Below, in pieces: positions 44,920-57,384 of a stretch of DNA of 64,000 nucleotides. The position numbers were made by a program, and so were the translations under genes. The notes under the pieces are model-generated. The model ran no database searches. It had not been told where the DNA came from and saw only the letters and a program-made list of their open reading frames with translations. Positions within the stretch are counted from its first letter, which is position 1. The number at the start of each line of letters is the position of its first letter. This stretch comes from Bolinopsis microptera (lineage: Eukaryota > Ctenophora > Tentaculata > Lobata > Bolinopsidae), in assembly GCF_026151205.1 (NCBI RefSeq), contig NC_087082.1, positions 20,298,494 to 20,362,493 of the forward strand. The letters are read 5' to 3'.

Positions 44920-46157
44920 TATATTATATTATAACGAATGTCTTACTTATTGCTTACCAATCAATACCTTTGCTACATGAGTGGTGTAATGTCCCGGTTA
45001 CTTTTGCGGTTTGCTTGCTTAGTACACTTGGAGAGTTAAGCAACTGTTCGTTAGAAGGGAAATAATTGAAACCTCGTTTCATGCAAGAAAATGTAAAAAG
45101 TTGCCTTTTTAAATGGATTGGTCTAGTCAGCCAGAATTGAACTCTTGTAACTTTAAAGACAGTAATCATACCTAATACGGTATTCACCATGATAACTACT
45201 CCATTCTTTATGTTAAATTGTTGGAACAATGGCAGATTCTCAACCCCATATAAGAACTTGATGATGACACTATGATATCGTACAAGTTACTTGATGATAG
45301 AAGTCTGTTCTTCTTAAATAACGTGCTCGTAAATGTTCTTACAGTTTTGCGCGTTTAACAATGTTCAAGTTCTCACGCTGTCCTCATTATGCCGAATGAA
45401 GTTAAATTAACACGTTGTTAATACATTATAAAATGCAATATATTTATTACCGTTGGTATGAAAAATTAGTATCTTCTGAACACTACCAGGTTAAGTAAAT
45501 GAATTGTAATATCCAGTGCAGTATTCCAGCGCTAGAACCTCCTTCTCATACATTACTTCCGTACACACTGTTTGGGGTGAAACCGTTCAACTTCATTAAG
45601 CGTTTTAAGCGTTTTAAACGTGTTCAAATGTTGAAGTGGAAGGTTAGCCCATAGTAAGGCTTCAAAAATGAGAGGTGTGAGTATTTACAGTGCACTGTCT
45701 AGATGGTGTCTCCACAAGCCTCCACACCTAATATGTGCCTCTGCTCCACGACAGCGCGGAATCGTAATCCAAGACGCAGGTTAAGCAGCCATAATACCGG
45801 CCCTAATACTGACTCCTGATGGGGGTATTATGGTAATTATACCGACTATAATATTCCCAATTTCACTAGTCCATCTCTACTGGTTACTGGTTACAGTTGC
45901 TAAGAGACGGGGACTACTGACAGTATCTACATTGTGACAGTGTCTAGTGGGCGTTGGATTGACGGATCTGTTAAACACTCAGTTGTATTCAACACAATGT
46001 GTTGTGCAGTGAGCAAGTGTGTGCCACTAGCAGTGAGCAAGTGTGTGCCACAAGCGAGTATGTCTTAAACCACTATCACACCTCCACCATCAAACTATCC
46101 CACTTCAGCTCCAACAACAGCCACGTTCACTTTTTTAGATGGATCCTAGAGCTTATT
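44920..46157. other. No gene seen
   Basis: AT-rich sequence with an open frame at 44954-45229 (minus) that has no domain and no splice context. No kinase C-lobe motifs such as HRD or DFG were recognised here. Confidence 0.4.
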
Positions 46158-46303
46158 TTACTGGTTACTGGTTACTGGTTACTGGTTACTGGTTACTGGT
46201 TACTGGTTACTGGTTACTGGTTACTGGTTACTGGTTACTGGTTACTGGTTACTGGTTACTGGTTACTGGTTACTGGTTACTGGTTACTGGTTACTGGTTA
46301 CTT
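46158..46303. repeat. (TTACTGG)n heptanucleotide array
   Basis: About 20 perfect 7-bp units. The Trp-Leu-Leu-Val-Thr-Gly-Tyr frames through it are artefacts of the 7-bp period, which opens more than one frame. Confidence 0.97.
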
Positions 46304-47724
46304 GTGATCACACAATGTTAATGATTGAAATGTAACTAATTATAATACTCCTGATGGAAGTCCCACCATGTAATGGCCTTGTTACAACACATTACTAATT
46401 TCTTAGGACACACATTATACACCACATGGCAGTGATAAAGGTTACATGTGGCAATCAATGATAATACAAAATTATCATATTTTACATATGTAATGTATGT
46501 ACCCACAAACGGTACAATAGTCTCATAACAAACACTGTTATCGGAGAGATTTGTTTAACATGGCATGGCCCGTATTATTATTATAGTTTCTACTAATTGT
46601 TAATAACTTGTTAGGATACTCTCCTCAAGAAACAGGCCCTCTTTCAGAAGCCTCGGCTAGGTAGTCACGTGGCAGGGTACAGCACTGACAGGGTCACCCA
46701 ATATGAATAGCTGTTAACAACTGAACTGTTTAAAATGGCTTGTACGTCTTCGCGTTGCAGATAATATCTGGCACGTACGCTGGTTTATAGGGCGGGTTTA
46801 AAGATCTCCATTCTGGTGGAGAGGTGAACCGTATTTTCTGACACGTGACCAGCACACGTGACCAGTATTTACCAATAAAACTCCTCGAATAACCGTCACT
46901 TCTCAAAACAGAATTCACCTCCAGCTCTCCACTAATATTCAGTTATAATATTATATATGTAGGGACAGAAGTTATTATATTATATGAGTATTATTGAGAC
47001 AGAAGTTTCGAGTAATAATGGCAGCGTCTGATAGTGATGCTTTAATTATGGCACAATGTTCGACATCAAACAAGTACTCAAATTATTAGCTATTATAATA
47101 TAGTAATTATTAGAAGTAATTATAAGTTATATAAGAGTGTTGAAAGTATTATTTAAGTGTATTCAGTAATCAGTACTTTACTAATACTTACGACACTTTA
47201 ATCGCCACACTGCTGTGATGGAGGGAGTTTTGTTAATTTAAGATTATCATCTGTATTTTTTTCTGAGAGACGTTCATTTATGTTCAATTAATTATGATTT
47301 GAATAATCCTAAAAAAACTTACATAAACTTATTATCATGTAATGCTCACAACAACATGTCAATATCTAAATTATTGTGAGCCTTGTTAAACAACAAACTT
47401 GCTGGCTGCGAGCCAACACAGGTAGTTGACAGTAACACAGTCTATTGTTGAACTAAAAATGTAAACATTGAAAATACACCATTTCCTGGTATTTGGCAGA
47501 CGATCCCCGCCAGCTATACACTATACACACATATAATAGCATCTAGATCTTATTCACTCTAATTTTAGACCGGTCTTATGTTTACTGTATCTGCAGACGG
47601 TCCTGCTTTTATTTAAACCAACTATTTACCAATTATATATTTAACAATTAATGCAGTTAACTGCTCGATTAGTGGAAATAACACAGTGAATATACCAAGA
47701 TGTGACTTCTGGTCGCCAGTCGAC
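46304..47724. other. No gene seen
   Basis: AT-rich intergenic or intronic sequence with frequent taattatt and ttataatat words. Short open frames only. Confidence 0.4.
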
Positions 47725-48672
47725 TGTGGAGGGTTGGGTTAGGGTGGTGGAGGGTTGGGTTAGGGTGGTGGAGGGTTGGGTTAGGGTGGTGGAGGGTTGG
47801 GTTAGGGTGGTGGAAGGTTGGGTTAGGGTGGTGGAAGGTTGGGTTAGGGTGGTGGAGGGTTGGGTTAGGGTGGTGGAGGGTTGGGTTAGGGTGGTGGAAG
47901 GTTGGGTTAGGGTGGTGGAGGGTTGGGTTAGGGTGGTGGAGGGTTGGGTTAGGGTGGTGGAAGGTTGGGTTAGGGTGGTGGAGGGTTGGGTTAGGGTGGT
48001 GGAGGGTTGGGTTAGGGTGGTGGAGGTTGGGTTAGGGTGGTGGAAGGTTGGGTTAGGGTGGTGGAAGGTTGGGTTAGGGTGGTGGAAGGTTGGGTTAGGG
48101 TGGTGGAGGGTTGGGTTAGGACTTAGGATGGTGGAGGGTTGGGTTAGGACTTAGGATGGTGGAGGGTTGGGTTAGGGTGGTGGAGGGTTGGGTTAGTGTG
48201 GTGGAGGGTTGGGTTAGGGTGGTGGAGGGTTGGGTTAGGGTGGTGGAGGGTTGGGTTAGGATGGTGGAGGGTTGGGTTAGGGTGGTGGAGGGTTGGGTTA
48301 GGGTGGTGGAGGTTGGGTTAGGGTGGTGGAGGTTGGGTTAGGGTGGTGGAGGGTTGGGTTAGGGTGGTGGAGGGTTGGGTTAGGGTGGTGGAGGGTTGGG
48401 TTAGGACTTAGGATGGTGGAGGGTTGGGTTAGGACTTAGGATGGTGGAGGGTTGGGTTAGGGTGGTGGAGGGTTGGGTTAGGGTGGTGGAGGTTGGGTGA
48501 GGGTGGTGGAGGTTGGGTTAGGGTGGTGGAGAGTTGGGTTAGGGTGGTGGAGGGTTGGGTTAGGATGGTGGAGGGTTAGGTTAGGATGGTGGAGGGTTGG
48601 GTTAGGATGGTGGAGGGTTGGGTTAGGGTGGTGGAGGGTTGGGTTAGGGTGGTGGAGGGTTGGGTTAGGTTG
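47725..48672. repeat. 21-bp G-rich minisatellite containing GGGTTAGGG
   Basis: About 45 units of gggttgggttagggtggtgga, with 20-bp variants (ggaggttggg), gaaggttggg variants, and an occasional longer form with acttaggatggtgga. Each unit embeds GGGTTAGGG, the metazoan telomere word, and four G runs. The long Gly-Trp-Val-Arg-Val-Val-Glu frames reflect the 21-bp period. Confidence 0.95.
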
Positions 48673-50063
48673 GTGATGGTGGCCTGAATACAGGCTGTAT
48701 TGGACCAGCCTTCTTGACTCGCCCAGTTAATATCTGTGGTACAAGCTGTTACTCAGTTTACTGTGTGCTTACAATAAACCCGTCACAAAGAATTGATCTG
48801 GGTTATGATCTATATAATACACGGATAGAATTGTACTATTATTTATTATTGATGACCTAAGGACCCAATTACCAATTTGATATTTCTTCATTTCCGTCTT
48901 AAATATCGTCTAATCATTATTTGATTGTAGAAAAATGATAAAAATGTTTAAGTTGAAAACTTAACTACATAACAATTTCAATTGGTATGCCCTTGATTAT
49001 GGTGTACAACAAGACGTACGGACAGTCGAGTCGTAGATTTTATTGCAACAGCTGATCTTCTAATAAGCAGTAATTAAGTAATCATGCCATTCAATAGTAA
49101 TTCGATATTAACGGAAATTGAGTTTACGACCGCCGCGCTGGTAAGATTAATTTTAATCATCATGGATAATTTATATCGACAAAAATGCTTCACTATGATT
49201 TATTGATCGAAGTATAATAATATGCTTATCATTTCTTATAAAAACAAGTATTAAAAAAGAAAAATGTCGCCTTATTTATTTCGCAGCTTAATAACAGTAA
49301 GAATTACTGTTACTATATATTATCAACCATTGTGGCAAGCTTAATTGTACGATCTGCTGAACATTTAAAATTTCAGCCCCAGTTTGGTTTAGTAAAATGT
49401 CTTTAAAACGTCTTCAGAGATCCATCACTAATTCTACAATTTTCCACAGCTCTGCAGTATAACTGCATAATAATAATTATCATAATGTTTTCTATGAACG
49501 TTTTTAAAACTCATTGTTTGTATATAATATACTGCTATACAGTGGACGTCCATTGACAGAGCATTTGACCGATCACAATAGCTTGTCGAGGTGGTTTGAA
49601 AACGACATGCTTGCTGCTGATACTTGCTGTCCTTCCATTGGTGGGGACCGGTCACGTGACTCTCAATCCTGCTTGCTGATTGGCTGGCCGTTGTTTGAAA
49701 TATCATATTTGCTTGATTAGACCGTAACATGAGAGGTCAGGACATGTATTATTATGTACGCCCTCACTGGAGCGCAGTCATGGTGGGATCTGTTGCGGAA
49801 ATCATTCATTAATCAGTGTCTCAATGTCCGGCTCTCCGGCAGCTACACTCCCCGTGGTAAAATGTCACACTTTGTTACGCTAATTGTAACACTTTCTGTT
49901 ATACTCCCTGTGACACTGTCCACAAGCAGCTCAATATGTTAAGTTTAGAGTCTGGATAGTATACAGTGTATACAGACGGTATTAGATCAGAGGAGAGTTG
50001 CTTGCATGACAAGATAAGGGCAGGACCATGTAATATAGGATAGTCTCAGAGAAGTGTTCTGCT
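48673..50063. other. No gene seen
   Basis: AT-rich sequence with short open frames at 49434-49942. None has a recognised domain or splice support. Confidence 0.4.
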
Positions 50064-50205
50064 ACATACTACTATATATAGTATATATTATATACTATTA
50101 TATATATATACTATTATATATACTACTATATTGAGTATATATACTACTATATACTATATAGTATTATATATACTATTATATATACTACTATATAGTATAA
50201 ACTAC
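50064..50205. repeat. AT-rich tract of tatatactactata units
   Basis: Interrupted (ta)n with recurring actattatatata and actactatat words. Confidence 0.85.
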
Positions 50206-52740
50206 TGTTATATCCTTATATCATGAAGTTCTCTACTACTCAAAGTAAACTGTTTAACACTATGGTTTTGGTTGGTTTATAGAGCTACACGCCACATATG
50301 TCCAGGTTCATTATAATATATAATGTAGGACTTCTAGGCAATGTGCTTGGTTGTGGGACACACTCAACTAGGGAAGTTGAGAGGCCTCAAATCAAGTCTC
50401 ATTAAAGAGATATCAACAGAGTGTGAGCCACTGCCAGACTAACCTGTGATTAGAGTTTGCCAGGCTCTATGAGTGTGGCAGAGAGTGTCTTCTTTGTCCT
50501 ATCCTTTGTTCGTGATGCTGATAACAGACTCTTGTTGTAGGTGGTGGTGACAAAAACTCATTTGCATGATTGGGTCTAGAGATGGGTCGATTGTGAACTG
50601 TGAAGTGTGCTATAAATAAGTGATAAAGATGCCACCAGTGGCAAAAGTAAGGGTAACATGATAGATGTGGTTAAATAATTAAACGTACTGCTCAGTACCG
50701 TAATTATAAAACCATTATCTGAGAACTTGTCTCAACATAGAAGATCTAAATGACATGAGGTCTAAACTGGGTCGATTGAAAAGTGAGCTACAGATTAGCG
50801 GCTGGGAAAAACAAAGGGATAGAGATTAGTGATTAACTATGCACTATGCAGGTAATCAGTACCTAGGTGCTGAGTGAACGTTTGGCAGACCGTAAAATCC
50901 GAAAGAAAAACTGTTAATGATTTAAACATCCTAGAATTAAGTGCCACAACCATGAGGTTATAAAGTCAAGAGGGTCTAAAATGGATCTAATTGTATAATG
51001 TGCTACCGAGAAAAGTACTTAGCAAAGTACCATGAGGTAATTAAGCTACTAGGGGATAAATGGTGATCGTGAGATAATAATTAAAAACCATGCCTCATGA
51101 TAGACGATAAAGTGAGTATATGAATGGAAAGAGGTACAGAAATAGCTCCGGTAATTATAGATGGGAACAAATAAGATGATTATGTACGGAGCTGAAATAT
51201 AGAGGATAGAGGAGAGAATAAATTGCTAAGACATTAAATGGGCAGATTGAAGTTTGAACTATTAAAAGAAACCGTGTCTTCACAAAGAGGGTCTAAATAA
51301 CGACTTCTAAGTGTTGGGGCTAATGAAAGGATGCTGCAAAATAATATCAGAGAATATATATAACTTAAGAAAGAAAGAAGTAAAGGGGATAAAATGGATG
51401 CTGTAAACAAGCGAAGTGGTCATAAATGACGGGCAATATGGCCGGTATCCAGAAAGTAGAATAAATATAAGCTCTGGTGTTTTAAAACGTTGAGCATGAA
51501 CCTGAGAACTAAATTGGAATGTTGTGATGCAGGGTATGGATGTGGTGCTGGTTGTGGTGAGTGTTCAAGAGTTGTCCAGCCACGAAGTATGGGCTAAAAT
51601 ACACAAACATGTAAACATACACAATGCAAAGGAATTGGTAGCCGCCACACCTGACCAAGCAAGTGAACGAGTAGAAGTCAGGTGCAGTAAGGCAACAACT
51701 AGTGAAGTATTTGGAATTTGAGTCCAATGTTAGGCAGGATATTGGACAAGGAACCAGCATCTAGTGATCTTCTGAGGAGAAGTCCGAGTGAAGATAAATT
51801 TAACAGTGTTTTTATACAATGTTTTTATACTGCACCGTTGTTGTGCTGTACTTTGTATGGTTAGGTTTCATATACTGAGCAAAACAGTATCATGCTTCCT
51901 TGGTGCATGGCGAAAAAGAACTACGTGCGTGGGCAAGAGTGTACATTGTACGATCATGTGACACTGGCAAGAGCGCGAGTAACGGAACTATGTGGAAGAG
52001 AGACAAAAGTAGAAGCAAAGCTGAGTGAGTAAATCGTGAATAATAGGAGTCTGACGACTGCAAGGTAATAAATACAGTGTCCAGAAACTGAAAACTAATT
52101 AGAAGTAGATAGTGCTGCTGTAAGTGTAAGAGTGTAGATAATGTAAAAGAAAAAGTCGAACTTTATGCGCGAAAAGAGTGCACAATCAAGTGACACTGGC
52201 GAGAGAGCGCGAGCGTGAGCAACAGGAAACTAACAAAGTGCAATAGACAGGTGATACTAAAGAAAGCGCACGCATGAGTAACAGGACTCTAGTCTTCACA
52301 ATGTCGAATGAGTACACTAACCAGGTAACTCTAAGGAGAGCGCACGCGTGAGTAACAAGACTCTATCGAAGGGATCTCAAACACGAAGCGCACGAAAGCT
52401 AGAGTATAACGTGAGTAAAAGGACTCTGACGACTACTATGTTACAGAAAAAGTGACCAGAAACTGAAAACTTAATGAGTAGATCAAGAATTTAAAGAGGT
52501 GCAGAATACCAGCTGTAAAGAAAAATCCTGTTTAAAATGGAAGAGTGCAGATATAATTATAAGTAAAGGTGAAGCCGATTGTAAAGTCTTAATAAAACTT
52601 CAGCGCAAAAGAAATAGTGTTTGGATTTGAAGGGTGAGACACCAAACCGTGAACGGACTTCATTCTCTGTGAGACCAGATTTCGGCTTTGACAGCAGAGC
52701 GGAGTTGTAGTGAAACTTAGCCAAAATCGCTTTATGTCAG
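50206..52740. other. No gene seen; irregular repeats at 51950-52440
   Basis: No coding region is supported. Between about 51950 and 52440, imperfect copies of a segment with gagcgc(g/a)cg.. gtgagtaacaggactct recur about five times, suggesting an old, diverged tandem duplication. Confidence 0.4.
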
Positions 52741-52745
52741 AATCC

Positions 52746-52806
52746 TGTTTAACACTATAGTCCTCTACTGTAGAGGACTATGTTTAACACTATAGTCCTC
52801 TACTGT
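52746..52806. repeat. Direct repeat with central 25-bp palindrome
   Basis: gtttaacactatagtcctct occurs twice (about 52747 and 52783). Between them, 52757-52781 is a near-perfect palindrome: atagtcctcta, ctg, tagaggactat. Confidence 0.8.
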
Positions 52807-52970
52807 TATGTAATGCTTGCGGAGTAGGTACTTACTGTTGCTCTAGTACTTCTAGTGATTCCAACAAGTGGTCCTGACATACTACTACTACTTGAAATAG
52901 TGTTCTGTATAACGATATTACTACAGCAACTAACAGTAATGTTGTGGCAGTAGGAAGTATTAGTAACTGA

Positions 52971-53122
52971 TTTAGGTTAGTTACTAAGTTAGTTACTAGG
53001 TTAGTTACTAGTTTAGTCACTAAGTTAGTTACTAAGTTAGTTACTAGGTTAGTTACTAGTTTAGTCACTAAGTTAGTTACTAAGTTAGTTACTAGGTTAG
53101 TTACTAGTTTAGTTACTATGTT
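52971..53122. repeat. Tandem repeat of ttagttacta(a/g)g units
   Basis: About 12 units of 12 bp, with a higher-order order of aagttagt, aggttagt and agtttagt variants. Confidence 0.9.
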
Positions 53123-54125
53123 ACATGATGTGTAGACCTACAGTATACTGTGATAAAGTTAATTGGTAGCTATGACGTGTATAAATTGCTGTGGAAGAAC
53201 AAATCGCAAGGTATGTCTACTGGTTCAGAGAATAAGGCTGGCTTGTAGCTGCAGTAGCACACTCATTTGAAAAGCCAGAAGATTGCTGCTGGCTGCAGGA
53301 CGCAGATTGAAAGCTGGCTGCAGGATGCAGACAGATTAACTACGCTATATATGAGCTAAGAGCTGATCGTGACGCAGTGTAAGTTTGGTGGTTGTCTCCA
53401 CCCATACTATGGCTATGATTCATGATCCTAAAACTCATTACGGATTATATCCAATGAACTGAGCTGACGTCTCAGCTTCAACTCTGAAATGGACGCATCA
53501 TGTGTCAGGCTCATTGGTTTACGTACTGTAGTACTCATTGAACCATTAATGCACCTGCTTTACGCAGATTTACGCAGATTTACGTTATATCGGCGGGTTC
53601 CAATTCGTGGAGCTCTGTATTACTCCAGTAGCAGGGAGGGTCTGTATGATTTGTGCAGGGCTCTGTGGCAACATTTCCTCGTCTGCCATTACACTCTACT
53701 ATACGTCACAGTGAGTCTAGCTGCGTGTATAATTGGTCAATTAAGTGATTATCTCCAACTCATCAAGTGATTAACTCTCACTCCCCAGCACAACCAGTGA
53801 GAGATACTACTACCTGGAGTCTGGAGTCTCTCTCTCTCTCTCTACACCAGTGGAGATGTAGAGTACTTGTGTGGACAATGTGGATTATGTGTGGATAATG
53901 TGTAGGAGTGTGTTATATATGAGAGGTTTAGAAAGAGAGCCCGCTGCCTGATATTACTCATACTACTGAGGGGAGATTTGTGTGGGGGTAGGTAGTGTAT
54001 TACACATGATATAAGAGAGGGGTAACAGCTGCTGATTGCACGTGGGAACACATGTATTGTATACCTGACTACACTATCAAGTGTATAATGGTCAGAGGTT
54101 CAGGTTTTGGGGGCCGTTTGTATGG
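53123..54125. other. No gene seen
   Basis: Contains short repeats (tttacgcaga three times near 53565-53585; (tc)n at about 53824-53843). An open frame at 53489-53770 has no recognised domain. Confidence 0.4.
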
Positions 54126-55128
54126 CTTACCTTCTACCTCCACCCCCGCCTGCTTCTACATCCACCCCCGGCTGCTTCTACCTCCACGCCGGCTGCTTCT
54201 ACCTCCACCCCCGGCTGCTTCTACCTCCACCCCCGGCAGCTTCATTACCTTCTACCTCCACCCCCGGCAGCTTCATCACCTTCTACCTCCACCCCCGGCA
54301 GCTTCATTACCTTCTACCTCCACCCCGGCTGCTTCTACCTCCATCCCCGGCAGCTTCATTACCTTCTACCTCCACCCCCGGCAGCTTCATTACCTTCTAC
54401 CTCCACCCCCGGCAGCTTCATTACCTTCTACCTCCACCCCCGGCTGCTTCATTACCTTCTACCTCCACCCCCGGCTGCTTCTACCTCCACCCCCGGCTGC
54501 TTCTACCTCCACCCCCGGCAGCTTCATTACCTTCTACCTCCAACCCGGCTGCTTCTACCTCCACCCCCGGCAGCTTCATTACCTTCTACCTCCACCCCCG
54601 GCAGCTTCATTACCTTCTACCTCCACCCCGGCTACTTCATTACCTTCTACCTCCACCCCGGCTGCTTCATTACCTTCTACCTCCACCCCCGGCAGCTTCA
54701 TTACCTTCTACCTCCACCCCCGGCAGCTTCATTACCTTCTACCTCCACCCCCGGCAGCTTCATTACCTTCTACCTCCACCCCGGCTGCTTCTACCTCCAC
54801 CCCCGGCAGCTTCATTACCTTCTACCTCCACCCCCGGCAGCTTCATTACCTTCTACCTCCACCCCCGGCTGCTTTATTACCTTCTACCTCCACCCCCGGC
54901 TGCTTCATTACCTTCTACCTCCACCACGGCTGCTTCTACCTCCATCCCCGGCAGCTTCATTACCTTCTACCTCCACCCCCGGCAGCTTCATTACCTTCTA
55001 CCTCCACCCCCGGCAGCTTCATTACCTTCTACCTCCACCCCCGGCTGCTTCATTACCTTCTACCTCCACCCCCGGCTGCTTCTACCTCCACCCCCGGCAG
55101 CTTTTACCTACACCCCCGGCTGCTTCAT
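54126..55128. repeat. 1-kb minisatellite of Pro/His/Leu-like units, open in three frames
   Basis: Mixed 22-bp (ttctacctccacccccggct plus gc) and roughly 31-bp units (the same core plus ttcattacc) alternate. All three plus frames stay open for 350-400 codons because the units lack stop words. No start context, domain or splice site supports a protein. Confidence 0.95.
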
Positions 55129-55232
55129 TTCGATTCGAATGAAGAAGATTATGTCAGATAAGATGGTCTACTCTAACTCTGGAGCTCTGGGAGCCTCGTA
55201 TCGAAGTCGGGGCTTTCTTCCTAAGGTTGATC

Positions 55233-55332
55233 AACATATCCTACATATTCTACATATCCTACATACTCTACATATCCTACATATCCTACATATCCTAAAT
55301 ATCCTACATTAACATATCCTACATATCCTACA
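55233..55332. repeat. 10-bp tandem repeat (catatcctac)n
   Basis: About ten degenerate units with catatt, catact and aaat variants. Confidence 0.88.
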
Positions 55333-55837
55333 AATCATACAGTTCCCTATCATATATTATAATACATTTAGTTAAACTTAATTCGTGGCAGGAATCTTGA
55401 TTATTAATTGCTTTTATGATGTAAGAAATCTTTATTGTGAATACCAACTTTTAAGTGCGATATTCTCTTTGTTCTTTAAAGCTCTCCTGAGTTTTGGCAA
55501 TCTTTCTAATAAAACGGAATTGCCTCTGCTCCAATTTGTAATGGTTAAGTTACACCCAATTTGGCGGGTCTGATAATTGATATATTCGAGTTAAACGACC
55601 GGTAGGTTTCATAGTTCATTTGCTTTATTTTAACTTATAAAATAATGTCTTTACTATAAAGTCAGAATTACTCTCGATGACATTACTACAGCAGTAAATC
55701 TCCCTCGTTGGGTGTAAGAGTGTAAGACACACTAAATTGGCTGTGTGAAGGCAAATGGCAGAGTTACTGAGATGTACATCATAAGCTGGTTTAGCTGCAC
55801 CATCAACTAGCTACTGAAGTGAAGATTGCGGTGATTA

Positions 55838-55926
55838 AAGTGGTGAAAGTGGTGAAAGTGGTGAAAGTGGTGAAAGTGGTGAAAGTGGTGAAAGTGGTGA
55901 AAGTGGTGAAAGTGGTGAAAGTGGTG
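55838..55926. repeat. 9-bp tandem repeat (gtggtgaaa)n
   Basis: About ten nearly perfect units. The flanks 55333-55837 and 55927-56913 show no supported gene. Confidence 0.93.
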
Positions 55927-56913
55927 GATGTGGTGGAAACTGAGCGTGTAACGATATAACAGTGAAGTGGTTAACTGGTCAAGTGATCTAGGATTTCCTG
56001 CTGGGGGAGGACAATATCTTTCAATTAATTAATTCTGCTCGTTATTATATTATGGTAGTATCAATATATCGCGTGACTAATACTTATTACATACGGTGGA
56101 AACCTAGGATTCAAGTACGACAGAGATCTTCAATCCTAATGTCGATCCAGCATCAGTTCATAGTTGTCTCAATCCTTAGAGCTAAAGATGAAACAGTATC
56201 TCTAATGTGACAGTCAAATAATATTGTATATTATGTTGAATATTTAAAATGCAGTACGGATGGTAGGAATGTGGCGGTTGTCATGCCGTTGTGTGGCTAT
56301 AACCAGTTACCATGACACTCAAGACAGTAACCACGACAGTAACAGTCTTAGTCACCTGGTTACTGGGGACTCTTAGAGATATCTTGTTTTGAATAAATGA
56401 GATATTTATCAAGCTATTTGAATCATAAAATGTAAAAAGTTGTATCAAGTATATTACATTTACATAATTTTAAAGTAAACATCATCACTGTGATCCACGG
56501 AAAGGAATCTTCCAGTATCAAAATTTAAAGTTTCACGCTATTGGCGCAGATGCGCGTCGTCTAGTCCCGGAATTGTTACTCCTAGCTCTGGCCCGGCCCT
56601 TGTCCTTTTTAAATGCCAAAAATCGGAGAAAAAACTGTTCAATTTAACTTTAATAAACTGAATAGCTTCATTTACCCAGCTTGTATCAAATTTCGTATTA
56701 CAAGATAATTGTAACTTTTAAAATGTTGTATCTTTAAAAATCTTAAATTATCGGAAATGTAGTCAAATTTGAAATTTGTCGGAAAAAAATGTTAGGCAAA
56801 TATTAAATAGTAATTCGGGAAAGGAATTACCCGCGGTAAATCGGGGTGTGGTAAATTCGGGTTTTACTATATTACAGTTATCGAATTAGAAAATTCGAGT
56901 AGCAGTAAACACA

Positions 56914-57384
56914 TTAGTAATACTGTCCAAGAAGAGCACACAGAAGAGACACTACTCCCATCAGAAGAGAAACCCCGGGCACTTTGCCAGCATTACAATA
57001 ATCCCTTCCCATGCAAATTTTAGTATTGCACGTCGTGAAGGAGCTAACGTTAATACTTGCAGCTGTGAACTTTTCCTTCAACTTCTCTTCCTCATTTTGG
57101 CACATATCATCGACCTTAGTCGAGTTCCAGCACTCTTTTACCAACGTGGTTGCTCTCCCAGGTACTCCCGCCATGTTGATTTTAAAACTCAGTGATAGGC
57201 TGGAACAAGCGTCCTCAAATACGTCACATCCGAATTTGCTGGATTCATTGCACTTCACTTGGTTTGGGATCGTGCTTTCTTTTCCATTGATTTGGTAGGT
57301 ACCTTCAATGCAGTTGTGGCATCTGAGAGAGTGTAAACCTACGAGGAGTACAGCTGCAGTGGCCAGAGCGAGCAGGCAGTTCAT
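56914..57384 (-). CDS. Ly6/uPAR-like GPI-anchored surface protein, single exon
   Basis: A 156-aa intronless protein. Residues 1-19 are a signal peptide (MNCLLALATAAVLLVGLHS). The mature start RCHNC is the typical LU-domain CxxC opening. Further cysteines follow in KFGCDVFEDAC, KECWN, DDMC and CNTKIC, and the domain closes with the family-defining CN (GRDYCN). The C-terminus (VSLLMGVVSLLCALLGQYY) is hydrophobic with no cytoplasmic tail, as in GPI-attachment signals. N-glycosylation motifs include NESS and NVSS. A tatataata motif lies about 60 bp upstream of the ATG. The GPI tail argues for a cell-surface Ly6 protein rather than a secreted three-finger protein. The ligand is unknown. Confidence 0.82.
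   Translation of the reverse strand: MNCLLALATAAVLLVGLHSLRCHNCIEGTYQINGKESTIPNQVKCNESSKFGCDVFEDACSSLSLSFKINMAGVPGRATTLVKECWNSTKVDDMCQNEEEKLKEKFTAASINVSSFTTCNTKICMGRDYCNAGKVPGVSLLMGVVSLLCALLGQYY

Noticed and set aside
46139-46321. Trp-Leu-Leu-Val-Thr-Gly-Tyr repeat frames
   Set aside because: The 7-bp period opens more than one frame with the same peptide.
47702-48341. Gly-Trp-Val-Arg-Val-Val-Glu repeat protein
   Set aside because: Product of a 21-bp minisatellite; frames change wherever units gain or lose a base.
47725-48672. True telomere
   Set aside because: The unit is 21 bp with extra gtggtgga; only one TTAGGG per unit, and it lies inside the contig.
54052-55312. Three overlapping 350-400-codon plus-strand frames
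   Set aside because: They run through a minisatellite whose units lack stop words in any frame. There is no start context, domain or splice support.
56914-57384. Secreted three-finger toxin interpretation
   Set aside because: The hydrophobic C-terminal tail with no residues after it indicates GPI anchoring, as in Ly6 surface proteins.
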